Assembly: GCA_934182615.1 (NCBI GenBank)
Contig: CAKPRO010000003.1
Coordinates: 1 to 64,000, forward strand
Length of the DNA stretch: 64,000 bases
Source of the DNA: an uncultured Bacilli bacterium
GTDB taxonomy: Bacteria; Bacillota_I; Bacilli_A; RF39; UBA660
Reading direction: 5' to 3'
Below, piece after piece: positions 16,304 through 25,471 of this stretch. Under the pieces are notes generated by a model, which searched no databases, was not told the origin of the DNA, and saw only the letters and a program-made list of their open reading frames with translations. Position numbers and translations under genes: made by a program. Within the stretch, counting starts at the first letter, position 1; the number at the start of each line of letters is the position of its first letter.

Positions 16304-17122
16304 ATGAAACAAGAAATAATAAAATTAATATATGACTATTCAGTAAATAGAAAATATGCCGATCAAGAATTCTATGATACTATTCTAATAATATTTTTAA
16401 AATATCAACAAATAGATAACTATTTAAAAAGTATAATAATAGATAACAACATTGAAGATCTAGGTATATATAATTCTAAGACTAAAACAATAAAAATAAA
16501 CAATATCGAAGTATTAAATAATTCTGATAATGAAATAGAATTATTATCATTAAGAGATATCGACGAATTCTTTCTTATCAATATCGAAGTAGTAATAACC
16601 CTATTACATGAATTAGAACATATCCATCAAAATATATTAATAGATAATAAAGTAACAACAACTTATGAAAAATTAATATATTACGGATTAGCTTTTTCTA
16701 ATAGCAAAGTATTACTTAACTTTTTTGGTACTAAATATTCCAAAAAAGAATTAGAATATTTATATAATCTAACATATGACTACAATCCATGTGAAAGATT
16801 AGCAGATATAAATAGCTACAAAATGATAAATGATATAATATTTCTCGAGCAAAGTATAAATAGAAGTATCAAAAGATTATTAAAATACCAATATGAAACT
16901 ACTAAAACAATTGGCTATAGAATAAACAATAACATTATAGAATCTCCTAGTTACTTATATTTTAAAAAACTAAATAGATTAGATATAATAAATAGTATAT
17001 TATCTTCAAGTCAAGGAAACTACACACTAGAAGGTACCCTAAAGCTTGGATTAACAATATCTCCATCTGAATTAAATAACATAACAACTTATCATAGAAC
17101 ATTAAAGAAAAGAATAATATAA
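16304..17122 (+). CDS. Hypothetical protein with HExxH zincin motif
   Basis: 272 residues, RBS GTTAGGAG. I do not recognise the family. LLHELEHIHQN gives a zincin-type HExxH at His102-His106, following a hydrophobic helix. A downstream NPCERLADINSYKMI stretch could supply the third metal ligand (Glu). No signal peptide or membrane segment, so probably cytoplasmic. Two other unrelated-looking HExxH proteins of similar style are in the window (34151-35461 and 56772-57899). A peptidase role is inferred only from the motif. Confidence 0.6.
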   Translation: MKQEIIKLIYDYSVNRKYADQEFYDTILIIFLKYQQIDNYLKSIIIDNNIEDLGIYNSKTKTIKINNIEVLNNSDNEIELLSLRDIDEFFLINIEVVITLLHELEHIHQNILIDNKVTTTYEKLIYYGLAFSNSKVLLNFFGTKYSKKELEYLYNLTYDYNPCERLADINSYKMINDIIFLEQSINRSIKRLLKYQYETTKTIGYRINNNIIESPSYLYFKKLNRLDIINSILSSSQGNYTLEGTLKLGLTISPSELNNITTYHRTLKKRII

Positions 17123-17186
17123 AACTAAATAGTAATACTTCCATATATTCTAAAATAGCATAAACTATATCAGGAGGAATATATAT

Positions 17187-18281
17187 ATGCAAAATTCTTA
17201 TAATAATAAATATAAAGTATGTGTATATGCTATATGCAAGAATGAAGAAAAGTATATTGATACTTGGTATAATAGTGTTAAAGAAGCTGATAAAATATTT
17301 GTATTAGATACCGGCAGTACCGACAATACCTATAATTTATTAAAAGAAAAAGATAAAGTAATAATAAAAAAAGAAATAATATCACCATGGAGATTTGATG
17401 TAGCAAGAAATAAATCTTTAGCTATGGTAGATAAAGATACTGATATATGTATATGTGTAGATTTAGACGAAGTATTCTTACCAGGATGGCGAAAGCTACT
17501 TGAAGATAACTGGCAAGAGAATACTACCAGAGCTTATTATACCTATAATTGGAAATTAGATAATAACAATAACCCATTAGTAACATTCTACATTGATAAA
17601 ATACATAAACGCCATGGTTATAAATGGACACATCCCGTTCATGAAGTACTAACTCCAAGTATAATAGAAAATAAAATAATAATAAAAAATATAATACTAA
17701 ATCATTATCCCGATCCCAATAAAAGTAGAGGTAGTTATTTGCCACTACTAGAAGAGTCAGTTAAAGAAGATCCTGAAGATGATCGAAATATGCATTATTT
17801 AGGTAGAGAATATATGTATTATCAAAAATATAACGAAGCCATTGATACATTAATAAAACATCTAAATTTAAAATCCGCTACTTGGAAAGACGAACGAGCA
17901 GCCTCTATGCGTTTTATTGGTAGATGTTACAGTAATTTAAAAAGATATGAAGAAGCTATACTATGGTATAAGAAAGCCATTAAAGAAGCCCCATATTTAA
18001 GAGATGCTTATGTAGAATTAGCTATGTTATATTATAATTTAAATGATAACAATAAAGTAATATACTATACCAATAAAGCCCTAAGTATTAAAAATAAAAA
18101 TATGACATATATAAATGAAATATTTAGTTGGGATAATACCATCTATGATATTAGAAGTATAGCCTTCTATAACATAGGTAAATATAAAGCTTCATTAAAA
18201 AATATAGATATAGCTATCCAGATGGATCCTACTAATGAAAGACTAATAAATAATAAAAAAATAATAGAGGGAAATATTTAA
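17187..18281 (+). CDS. Family 2 glycosyltransferase fused to TPR repeats
   Basis: 364 residues with an AGGAGG box. The N-terminal GT-A domain starts VCVYAICKNEEKYI, has the nucleotide-sugar loop DTGSTDNTYNLL, the ISPWRFDVARN motif and the DxD-like CVDLDEVF. From about residue 195 to the end there are three to four TPR-like helical pairs (YNEAIDTLIKHLN, YEEAILWYKKAIK, YKASLKNIDIAIQ). This plan fits cytoplasmic glycosyltransferases that modify proteins or surface polymers (SunS-like and related). The acceptor cannot be told from the neighbours. Confidence 0.83.
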   Translation: MQNSYNNKYKVCVYAICKNEEKYIDTWYNSVKEADKIFVLDTGSTDNTYNLLKEKDKVIIKKEIISPWRFDVARNKSLAMVDKDTDICICVDLDEVFLPGWRKLLEDNWQENTTRAYYTYNWKLDNNNNPLVTFYIDKIHKRHGYKWTHPVHEVLTPSIIENKIIIKNIILNHYPDPNKSRGSYLPLLEESVKEDPEDDRNMHYLGREYMYYQKYNEAIDTLIKHLNLKSATWKDERAASMRFIGRCYSNLKRYEEAILWYKKAIKEAPYLRDAYVELAMLYYNLNDNNKVIYYTNKALSIKNKNMTYINEIFSWDNTIYDIRSIAFYNIGKYKASLKNIDIAIQMDPTNERLINNKKIIEGNI

Positions 18282-18299
18282 AATTCTCTCTATTTTAAT
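18264..18299 (+). terminator. Terminator after the glycosyltransferase gene
   Basis: AATAGAGGGAA (18264-18274) with TTCTCTCTATT (18285-18295) and a following T-rich run; overlaps the stop codon and tolerates one G-U pair. Confidence 0.7.
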
Positions 18300-18327
18300 T
18301 TACATTTAAAAACATTCATAGTATAAT
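18299..18327 (+). promoter_or_regulatory. SigA promoter of the C39-like peptidase gene
   Basis: TTTACA (18299-18304), 17-nt spacer, TATAAT (18322-18327). Confidence 0.7.
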
Positions 18328-18353
18328 TATAAGAGATGTAAAAGAGGTGTAGT

Positions 18354-19274
18354 ATGGCAAACAAGAGAAGAAGAAAAAGAAAATTAAAACCATTTGCCAA
18401 AGTATTAATGGTCTTAATACCATTTTTAATGGTAGTAGGAGTAATCTATGGTATTGATATAAATAAAACAAATGATAATAAAAATCCAGATATTAAATTA
18501 GATACTAATACAAATAATGATAATATAGTTAAAGATAGTAATACTCAAGATAATAATACTAGTGTAGACGACTCAGAAGTAGAGTCAGACGATATTTATG
18601 GTATATTAGAAAGTATAGCTAAAAAAGACTATCGCTATAAAGAAGTATTAGCAAATAAAGACATATATCCTGAAAAACTATTAGAAATGTTATCTCGTAA
18701 CAAAGATATGATAAGTTATATGTATGACTTTGGAGAAAATAAAGGTCATGTATATATAGATAATATTGGTAAAGTAACTAAGGGAGAATATCCCTTATTA
18801 CTACAATATGATAAGAAGTGGGGCTATGGTATTTATGGTGATAATGTTATAGCAGTAAATGGCTGCGGACCAACCTCACTTGCTATGGTAGTAGCGGGTT
18901 TAACTGGAAAAAATGATACAACACCTTATGATATAGCCAAATACTCCTACGAAAAAGGATATTATACCGAAGAGTGGGGGACTAAATGGGATTTAATGTC
19001 TACTGGTATCGAACCCTTTGGCGTAACCGGCAAAAAGATTGCCTTATCTAAACAAACCCTATATAATGAATTAAATAGCGGTCATCCCCTAATAGCAAGC
19101 ATGAGACCGGGAGATTTTACAACAGTAGGGCACTTTATAGTATTAACTGGCATCAAAGACGATAAGATTGTAGTAAATGATCCAAATAGTAAAGAAAGAA
19201 GTGCCAAGTTATGGGAGTATGATGTAATAGCTCCTCAAATAAAAGGCTTATGGACTTATAGTTTGATAAACTAA
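18354..19274 (+). CDS. Exported C39-like (Peptidase_C39_2) cysteine peptidase
   Basis: 306 residues, RBS AGAGGTG. A very basic start (KRRRKRKLK) and a transmembrane helix (residues about 15-37) are followed by an Asn/Asp-rich linker of about 50 residues. The catalytic domain has LLLQYDKKWG, Cys171 in NGCGPTSLAM, His260 in VGHFIVL and VVNDPNS at about residues 272-279, the papain-like triad of the C39_2 family. These enzymes face outward and are often linked to cell-wall or peptide processing. It is a single gene ending at a shared bidirectional terminator. Confidence 0.85.
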   Translation: MANKRRRKRKLKPFAKVLMVLIPFLMVVGVIYGIDINKTNDNKNPDIKLDTNTNNDNIVKDSNTQDNNTSVDDSEVESDDIYGILESIAKKDYRYKEVLANKDIYPEKLLEMLSRNKDMISYMYDFGENKGHVYIDNIGKVTKGEYPLLLQYDKKWGYGIYGDNVIAVNGCGPTSLAMVVAGLTGKNDTTPYDIAKYSYEKGYYTEEWGTKWDLMSTGIEPFGVTGKKIALSKQTLYNELNSGHPLIASMRPGDFTTVGHFIVLTGIKDDKIVVNDPNSKERSAKLWEYDVIAPQIKGLWTYSLIN

Positions 19275-19304
19275 AAGAACTAGATTTTTTTACCTAGTTC
19301 TTTT
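19273..19304. terminator. Bidirectional terminator between convergent genes
   Basis: AAAAGAACTAG (19273-19283) pairs with CTAGTTCTTTT (19294-19304). It overlaps the stop codons of both convergent genes, with T-runs on each side. Confidence 0.85.
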
Positions 19305-20978
19305 CTTAATTTTATTTACAGTATCTTTAATAGTAGTACCTTGTTCCTTTTCTTCTATAAGAGCAAGTTCTTTATTTATGCTATCAAGCATCTCTCTTAA
19401 TTCAGTAGAAGTCTTATCATTACCATGTTCGCATATAAAATCAGTATACTCAAATAATTTTCTAAGTTCATAATCATATTTATCTAATAATTCTTTAACT
19501 TCAGTAATAATTCTATTTCTCTCAGTAATATTATCATTAATTTTCTTCTTAGTTTTAATAAGTTTTGAATATGCATTAATATCTTTGATTCCTTTAACTA
19601 ATCCAACAGGTATAGAATCATAAACATAAGGTGAAATATTAATAGTTAAATATATTGATATTGCTATAAATTCAAACACTGTAAAGCAAACCCAGAATGC
19701 CGTTTTATCGTATATAAAATCATTTTCATCAACAGAAATCTTAGAAATATTATAATATACATCATTATAAATATCTGTATAAGATAAAGTATCTTTAAAT
19801 TCTTCTTGTGTATATTTATCAATCTTTAAACTATCAAAATCAAGTTTCATTATTTCTTCATATGATAGATCGCCTACATCTTTAAGTAAATAATCTGTAG
19901 TATTTCTATAGTAGCCTCCTGTCACTTTATAATATGGTTCATATTTAGTAACCCTAACGCCTTCTGTATAATCAGTAGAGTAAAAAGGTTCAGTAGTAGT
20001 TTCACTATTATCTCTAGTATCATAAGTTGTAATGATAGTACTTTTTGCTTTAGTTAAATCCATTGCTCCAATATATGCTCCACCAAACAATCCCGTCGTA
20101 ATTGCAGTACCAAGAATAACATTACCAATACTTTTAATACAATTATTATTTTTATTCATTTTTGTCATTTCTTTTTCCCCATTAATAATACAAGACATAA
20201 TATCTATTCTCATTCTATAATTATATAATTTACTATTGATATCTTGATATAAAGAAATTAAACCTTTTACATCTTCAATATCTTTTATTTCATTAGTAGT
20301 GCTTATCAGTAGTGATAATAACTCATAATCTAAGTAATGACTATCAATGCCATTTAAATCTAATATATTTTTTCTATCAAGGATATCATTATTTTTAGGA
20401 GCATTTCTATCTAATAATTTTAATTCCATAGATATCTCTCTATCTAAATACATAGAATGTACTTCGTCATTTACTAAAGCATCATATAATTTACTTCTTC
20501 TAAGTTTAACTTCTTCTTTTAATAAATAATAAACAATTTTATAAATATCTTCAACAATATTTTGTTCTTCTAAATAAATTAAAGTATTATTTTTCTTTAA
20601 TTCATTTAGAATATCAATTAACTGAGGTACTATCTCTTCAAGTCTTTCAGAAGTAATTTTATTATTCTTAATAATATCTTTTAATAAAGTAGTAAAAGAA
20701 TTAATTCTTATATATACTTCATACTTAGATAATTCACTTTGTAACATTTTAAGACTATTAATAGCTTTAGAATAATTAGACTCTAGATAATCTATCAAAA
20801 ATGGTGTTTCAATTCCTTTTTTTAAATCTTCTTTATTACTATTTCTACATGCTTCTTCTATATCATACACAGCATTTTCATAGTTACCAGTAGCCAATCC
20901 TATATCATTTAATTTAGAAATAATCTTTTTAGTTCTATATAATTCAGATTGATATATAATAGCTAAATCCCTTTCCAT
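19290..20978 (-). CDS. Hypothetical coiled-coil membrane protein
   Basis: 562 residues, not recognised. The first about 270 residues are helical and charged, with several likely coiled coils. A hydrophobic segment near residues 285-305 (VILGTAITTGLFGGAYIGAM) is followed by about 120 polar residues rich in Tyr and Thr, which would lie outside. A second helix pair near 425-460 (FWVCFTVFEFIAISIYLT) returns the chain to a helical C-terminal tail (about 100 residues). This gives two cytoplasmic coiled arms and one external loop. It stands alone on the minus strand with RBS GGAGGAA. Confidence 0.65.
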   Translation of the reverse strand: MERDLAIIYQSELYRTKKIISKLNDIGLATGNYENAVYDIEEACRNSNKEDLKKGIETPFLIDYLESNYSKAINSLKMLQSELSKYEVYIRINSFTTLLKDIIKNNKITSERLEEIVPQLIDILNELKKNNTLIYLEEQNIVEDIYKIVYYLLKEEVKLRRSKLYDALVNDEVHSMYLDREISMELKLLDRNAPKNNDILDRKNILDLNGIDSHYLDYELLSLLISTTNEIKDIEDVKGLISLYQDINSKLYNYRMRIDIMSCIINGEKEMTKMNKNNNCIKSIGNVILGTAITTGLFGGAYIGAMDLTKAKSTIITTYDTRDNSETTTEPFYSTDYTEGVRVTKYEPYYKVTGGYYRNTTDYLLKDVGDLSYEEIMKLDFDSLKIDKYTQEEFKDTLSYTDIYNDVYYNISKISVDENDFIYDKTAFWVCFTVFEFIAISIYLTINISPYVYDSIPVGLVKGIKDINAYSKLIKTKKKINDNITERNRIITEVKELLDKYDYELRKLFEYTDFICEHGNDKTSTELREMLDSINKELALIEEKEQGTTIKDTVNKIKKRTR

Positions 20979-21057
20979 ATTAATTCCTCCTTAAAAAGTA
21001 TCATTATTATATCATAGATAAACTATCATATCAATAAAATTAATAACCAAAAAAGCT

Positions 21058-21111
21058 TTGTTTTTAGACCATAGACTAAAAACAACACTACAAGACCCAA
21101 GACTTGTAGTG
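21058..21111 (+). repeat. Paired-hairpin element, locus 3 (forward)
   Basis: Hairpin 1 (21058-21085): TTGTTTTTAG/CTAAAAACAA, apex ACCATAGA. Hairpin 2 (21086-21111): CACTACAAG/CTTGTAGTG, apex ACCCAAGA. Here the apex mismatch is A-A rather than A-G. It lies between the minus-strand coiled-coil gene and the tRNA-Cys terminator. The AT box is not clear at this locus. Confidence 0.7.
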
Positions 21112-21113
21112 AA

Positions 21114-21145
21114 ATAAAAAAAGAGTCTATACAATATAGAACTCT
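21114..21145 (-). terminator. Terminator of tRNA-Cys (minus strand)
   Basis: Read on the minus strand: AGAGTTCTATA (21145-21135) pairs with TATAGACTCT (21131-21122) with one bulge, followed by a run of U from the A-run at 21114-21121. Confidence 0.75.
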
Positions 21146-21158
21146 AAAATATCATAAA

Positions 21159-21232
21159 TGGAGGACGTAGTCGGATTTGAACCAACGCTCAGGGAGTTGC
21201 AGTCCCGTGCCTTACCACTTGGCTATACGTCC
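21159..21232 (-). tRNA. tRNA-Cys (anticodon GCA)
   Basis: On the minus strand the gene reads GGACGTATAGCC at the 5' end and ends TACGTCC-T-CCA, with the CCA tail encoded. The acceptor stem pairs over 7 bp, the anticodon loop is CTGCAAC (GCA, cysteine) in a GGGA/TCCC-type stem, and the T arm has GGTTCAAATCC. It is a single tRNA gene with its own promoter and terminator. Confidence 0.95.
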
Positions 21233-21245
21233 ATAGAACATACTA

Positions 21246-21274
21246 ATTATATCAAAAAATATACCTCATTTCAA
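21246..21274 (-). promoter_or_regulatory. SigA promoter of tRNA-Cys
   Basis: On the minus strand TTGAAA (21274-21269), 17-nt spacer and TATAAT (21251-21246) preceded by TGA. Confidence 0.72.
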
Positions 21275-21370
21275 TATATTTTATGAAAAAATATAAAAAA
21301 AATACAAAAATAGATGAAAAATATTCAAAGTTATAGTATAATAGATGTGCTTTGAAAGGGGAAGTATATA

Positions 21371-22093
21371 ATGGAAAGATTACAAAAAAGAATAGCAACA
21401 TCCGGCTATTGCTCAAGAAGAAAAGCAGAAGAACTAATACAAAAAGGATTAGTAGAAGTAAATGGAGAAGTAATAACTAAATTAGGTACTACTGTTAAAC
21501 CAGGAGATATCATAACAGTAGAAGGAAATATTTTAGATAATAGTAAAGCTTATGAATATTATTTATTAAATAAACCAAAAGGAGTAGTAACCACTACTAA
21601 CGATGAGAAGGGTAGAAATACCGTTATAGATTTAATTGAAACAAATACTAGAATATATCCCGTAGGAAGATTAGACTATGATACAACTGGAGCTCTAATA
21701 TTAACCAATGATGGTAATTTAGCTAATCTATTAATGAGACCAGACTCACAAGTAGATAAAACATATATAGCTAAAATAAAAGGAATCGTTCAAGTGCCAG
21801 ATATTCAAAAATTAAGAAACGGTATCTTTATCGATGGTGTTAAAACAAAAAAAGCTAGTGTTAGATTAAAGAGTGTTGATAAAAAGAAAGAAACATCAAC
21901 CGTCGTATTAACTATTCATGAAGGCAAGAATCACCAAATAAAAAAGATGTTTGAAAGTCTAGGCTATAAAGTAATCAAATTAAGAAGAGAAAAAATAGCT
22001 TTCTTAGATCTAAAAGGATTAATGCCAGGAGAATATCGTAATTTAAGTATTAAAGAAGTAAAAATATTATATAGTTTATGTAAAAAGAAATAA
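21371..22093 (+). CDS. rluB: rRNA pseudouridine synthase, RluB/RsuA family
   Basis: 240 residues. An N-terminal S4 RNA-binding domain (RLQKRIATSGYCSRRKAEELI) is joined to the pseudouridine synthase domain with catalytic Asp102 in GRLDYDTTGALILTNDG and the KTYIAKIKG and EGKNHQIKKMFESLGY motifs. The enzyme isomerises a uridine in 23S (RluB type) or 16S (RsuA type) rRNA; the length and Firmicutes context favour RluB. A TATAAT at 21337-21342 gives it its own promoter, and AAAGGGGAAG is the ribosome binding site. Confidence 0.9.
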   Translation: MERLQKRIATSGYCSRRKAEELIQKGLVEVNGEVITKLGTTVKPGDIITVEGNILDNSKAYEYYLLNKPKGVVTTTNDEKGRNTVIDLIETNTRIYPVGRLDYDTTGALILTNDGNLANLLMRPDSQVDKTYIAKIKGIVQVPDIQKLRNGIFIDGVKTKKASVRLKSVDKKKETSTVVLTIHEGKNHQIKKMFESLGYKVIKLRREKIAFLDLKGLMPGEYRNLSIKEVKILYSLCKKK

Positions 22094-22109
22094 TGAAAGT
22101 TGGAAGAGT

Positions 22110-23639
22110 ATGAATTTAAAAATAATTGAAGGTCAAGAAAATAGTATAATGACATCCAAAGACACTATAAGATTAACAGTAGAGAATTTAAGTGTTCTAG
22201 AAGGCAAAAATGAACGTCAAATAATAGAGTATATGTTTGACAATAATATGATTATCAAAACATTTAAAACCTTAAATATATTAAAAGAAACAATGTTATC
22301 TTGTGTATTTGGAGAAGAAAGCATGAAAGTACTAGAAGAAAAACTAATTGAAAATAAAATTCCACTTCTATCTCTAATAATAAGTACTACCCATTATTAC
22401 AAAAGAGGATATACCAATCTAAAAAAAACTAATAAAAATGTCATAATAGAGTGTACCAAGAAAAACATTATACATGGAATCACATTAGCGGATTCATTAA
22501 ACAAATCAGTAACTATAAAATGTTATGAAATATCATTAAAAGATTATAGTAATATATTAAATCAGTATAATGTAGAAACATTAAAGAATAAAGATATCTA
22601 TATCGACTATCAACCAGAAAACACTCCAATAAGTATATATAAATTATATAAACTATCACAATTAATAAACTCAATATCAAGTAATATAGAAAAATATAAT
22701 TTATCTAATCTAGAAACAATAATGTATGTCTATGATATTGTTAAAAGTAATATTTATAAGAAAGATACTGAAGATTATAAAAATAGTCGTGATTTAGATC
22801 GTATTCTTCTTGAAGAAACAGACACCATTGTCTGCTCTGGCTTTTCAAATTTAATGATAGCCATATTAGCATCATTAGAAATAAAAGCTAAACCACTAAT
22901 ATCATATACTGCTAAACATCAAAGATTAATGATTTATGTCAAAGATAAAAAATATAACATAAATGGTATCTATGTCTTTGATCCTACTTGGGATAATAAA
23001 AAAGATCAAAATGATCAACATTATCTGCAGAAATACAATTATTTCTGTATGCCACTTCAAAGAGCTAAATTAACTGCTCATGATACAGTATCCGAAATAT
23101 TAGAATTAGGATTAAGAAAAACTTGTGAAATATTAAATGATATGCAAAACATTGATATGAATACAGTAGTATATAATAGGTTGCAAGAAATAATTAATTT
23201 TATTGAAGAAGACGATACACTAGAAGAAGATGTTAATATGATATCTTTGTTAAGAAGAAAATATCTTATAATGATGGAAAAATATAATTCAAGAGAATTA
23301 ACAATTGAAGAATTTACTAGTATGTTATATAGTGTAAGAAGAATAGAGTATAATAATGGATTAATAAATAGTCTAGATATTGAAGAAATAAAAAACACTT
23401 CTATTGACCACTTTGTAAAAATGGCTAGAACAAAACCTAAAACAGACTCATTAACATTATGGCTCTTAGAACAAATGGAAATCGAAGACAATATAACTAC
23501 TTATATAGAACAAAATTATCAAACTTTAATAAAACCAAGTCTTCCCCAAAATATTAATTTAGAGCAAGATATAGCCAATATAAAATTATTAAAAACATTA
23601 AATAAAGTTCGTAACAAATTAAATAGTCAAGAAAGTTAA
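22110..23639 (+). CDS. Transglutaminase-like (papain-fold) protein of unknown function
   Basis: 509 residues, RBS GGAAGAG, 16 nt after the pseudouridine synthase gene. The middle holds a transglutaminase-like core: Cys242 in VCSGFSNLMIAIL, His270 in AKHQRLMIYV and Asp291 in VFDPTWDN. The N-terminal 200 residues and the last 150 are helical and not recognised. There is no signal peptide, so it is probably cytoplasmic. In bacteria this fold usually acts as a peptidase or amidase rather than a cross-linker; the substrate is unknown. A terminator at 23629-23658 ends the unit. Confidence 0.7.
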   Translation: MNLKIIEGQENSIMTSKDTIRLTVENLSVLEGKNERQIIEYMFDNNMIIKTFKTLNILKETMLSCVFGEESMKVLEEKLIENKIPLLSLIISTTHYYKRGYTNLKKTNKNVIIECTKKNIIHGITLADSLNKSVTIKCYEISLKDYSNILNQYNVETLKNKDIYIDYQPENTPISIYKLYKLSQLINSISSNIEKYNLSNLETIMYVYDIVKSNIYKKDTEDYKNSRDLDRILLEETDTIVCSGFSNLMIAILASLEIKAKPLISYTAKHQRLMIYVKDKKYNINGIYVFDPTWDNKKDQNDQHYLQKYNYFCMPLQRAKLTAHDTVSEILELGLRKTCEILNDMQNIDMNTVVYNRLQEIINFIEEDDTLEEDVNMISLLRRKYLIMMEKYNSRELTIEEFTSMLYSVRRIEYNNGLINSLDIEEIKNTSIDHFVKMARTKPKTDSLTLWLLEQMEIEDNITTYIEQNYQTLIKPSLPQNINLEQDIANIKLLKTLNKVRNKLNSQES

Positions 23640-23658
23640 AAAAATAACTTTCTTTTCT
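23629..23658 (+). terminator. Terminator after the transglutaminase-like gene
   Basis: AAGAAAGTT (23629-23637) with AACTTTCTT (23646-23654), followed by TTCTT; overlaps the stop codon. Confidence 0.75.
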
Positions 23659-23731
23659 TATAGTATTGAATAAAAATAAAATTTATGATAATATTAATAT
23701 GTAAAATAATAATCCAGTAAGGAGTATAGAT

Positions 23732-25099
23732 ATGACTAAAAAGAGAAAAATAATTATCATAAGTATTATTGTAATAGCTTTAGCGTTAGCGGGATTATAC
23801 CAAACATTTGCCCTAAGTGGAATAATTACCACTAGTGGTGATACATATAATGTAACAGTAAGTAATAATAGTACTATTACAGTACCTGCTAATTCAACCA
23901 AAACAGTATATTATAAAATAACTAATACCAATAAAGGAACAGTAAAATATGGCGTTGCCTATTCTGGAACCAATATCAAAGCTTTTAATTATTCAGATAC
24001 ACCTTCACCATCTATTGGAACAATAAAATATGGTGAAAGTAAATTTGTAAAATTATATCTGCAAAACACTGGAAGTTCAGCAAGTTCTGTCACTTTATCT
24101 TCAGTATTAGGCTATGAAAATGGTGGTGACTTAATAGTACCAACAGGCAAGACACTAATAAATGGTACTTTAGCAAAAGGTAGTGCTGGTATCACTATCA
24201 ATGCTTTAGGATTAACAGTAAATGCCGGTAGTCCTGATTTTTCTAAAACAAGTACCGCAGACGGAACAAATGGTATATATACTTCGGAAGACGATCAAGG
24301 AATATCATACTATTTTAGAGGTGATGTAAAAAATAACTATTTTGATTTTGCCGCTACTTACTGGCGAATAATAAGAATAAATAGTGATGGTACAATCAGA
24401 ATGATATATGCCGGCACTAAAAAACACGCTAATGGTGAAAATGATACCGCTGCAGATAGTGCTGTTGGAACAAGTACATATGCGGATGATGTAAGTACAT
24501 CAAGTGCTTTTAACTTCACTAGTAGTAACGTCTATAAAGCGTTAGCTACATGGTATTCCAAAGAAATCGATGTAGATAGTATAACTGGTTTAGTAAAAGT
24601 ATCAACTTTCTGTTCTGATACAAATATGTTAGATAATATATCAACTGATCCAGTGTTTGGAAATGTAAATAGTGACGACATTGTATTTAGTACACGTAAA
24701 AGAATCTTTACTGATTATAATCCAACACTAAAATGTAATGGAACAAAAGTAAGTTCTAAATACGGCTTAATAACTGCCGACGAACTTTTAATGGCTGGAG
24801 CAGGTATTAAAAACAATATTGATACTGCAACTACAAATAAAGATTTCTATTTATATAGTGGTTATAATTATTGGACAATGTCTCCTGTATATTATTATGG
24901 TCCTGAATCAAATTCTGATCCAGTAGCCTTCATAGCTACCCATTATGATTCGGCCTTAGATATTTACAATGGCGATGCTACATCTGAATTATATATTAGA
25001 CCAGTAATAAATCTAAATATTTTTCCAACTGATGTCAATGTAGAAGTAACTGGTATAGGAACAATAGATGATCCTTTTGCTCTTGATATAAATGTTTAA
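23732..25099 (+). CDS. Putative surface protein with N-terminal anchor
   Basis: 455 residues, RBS AAGGAG. After KKRKK a hydrophobic segment (residues about 5-25, IIIISIIVIALALAGLY) anchors or exports the protein. A Thr/Ser/Asn-rich beta domain (about 30-150) resembles small repeats of exported adhesin-like proteins. The C-terminal 280 residues contain YWRIIRINSDGTIRMIYAGT, a motif I associate with large predicted surface proteins of gut Firmicutes, with aromatic residues and few Cys. No LPXTG motif is seen. Its N-terminal plan is like that of the BspA-like protein at 1-1520. Function unknown. Confidence 0.65.
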   Translation: MTKKRKIIIISIIVIALALAGLYQTFALSGIITTSGDTYNVTVSNNSTITVPANSTKTVYYKITNTNKGTVKYGVAYSGTNIKAFNYSDTPSPSIGTIKYGESKFVKLYLQNTGSSASSVTLSSVLGYENGGDLIVPTGKTLINGTLAKGSAGITINALGLTVNAGSPDFSKTSTADGTNGIYTSEDDQGISYYFRGDVKNNYFDFAATYWRIIRINSDGTIRMIYAGTKKHANGENDTAADSAVGTSTYADDVSTSSAFNFTSSNVYKALATWYSKEIDVDSITGLVKVSTFCSDTNMLDNISTDPVFGNVNSDDIVFSTRKRIFTDYNPTLKCNGTKVSSKYGLITADELLMAGAGIKNNIDTATTNKDFYLYSGYNYWTMSPVYYYGPESNSDPVAFIATHYDSALDIYNGDATSELYIRPVINLNIFPTDVNVEVTGIGTIDDPFALDINV

Positions 25100-25104
25100 T
25101 TCAA

Positions 25105-25134
25105 AAAGAAAGTATACAATCACATACTTTCTTT
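25105..25134. terminator. Bidirectional terminator
   Basis: AAAGAAAGTAT (25105-25115) with ATACTTTCTTT (25124-25134), between convergent genes. Confidence 0.82.
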
Positions 25135-25397
25135 TATATCATATAAATGGAACTATCATCCTGGTATGAATTAGAAGAAGTGCTTATTCTTTGTTCCAAT
25201 AATTTAACCCTATTTTCCAAATTACTAATTCTATTATTAAGTTCCGCAATTGGATTATTTTGATTAGTATTCATTTGCGGTAGCATACCATTATTTAGCA
25301 TAGCTCCAGGTGGCATTTGATATCCATAATTAGCATAAGCTACATTACCAGGGTAATTTTGGTAGAAGCCACCATACATCATATCTCTTTCTGACAT
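25134..25397 (-). CDS. Small Tyr/Asn/Met-rich protein with coiled coil, possible spore coat protein
   Basis: 87 residues, RBS AAAGGAA on the minus strand. The N-terminal half is rich in Tyr, Gly, Pro, Asn and Met (MMYGGFYQNYPGNVAYAN), as in spore coat and exosporium proteins. The second half is one clear coiled coil (IAELNNRISNLENRVKLLEQ). No signal peptide. The upstream minus-strand region contains CATATAAT (about 25420-25430), which fits a sporulation sigma -10 (CATANNNT) but also ordinary AT-rich DNA. The coat assignment is inference from composition and from other spore genes in the window. Confidence 0.5.
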   Translation of the reverse strand: MSERDMMYGGFYQNYPGNVAYANYGYQMPPGAMLNNGMLPQMNTNQNNPIAELNNRISNLENRVKLLEQRISTSSNSYQDDSSIYMI

Positions 25398-25471
25398 ATT
25401 TTATTCCTTTCTTTCTACTTTATTATATGCAAAAAGCAAAAATAGTGATATAATACTAATGTGGTGAAATT

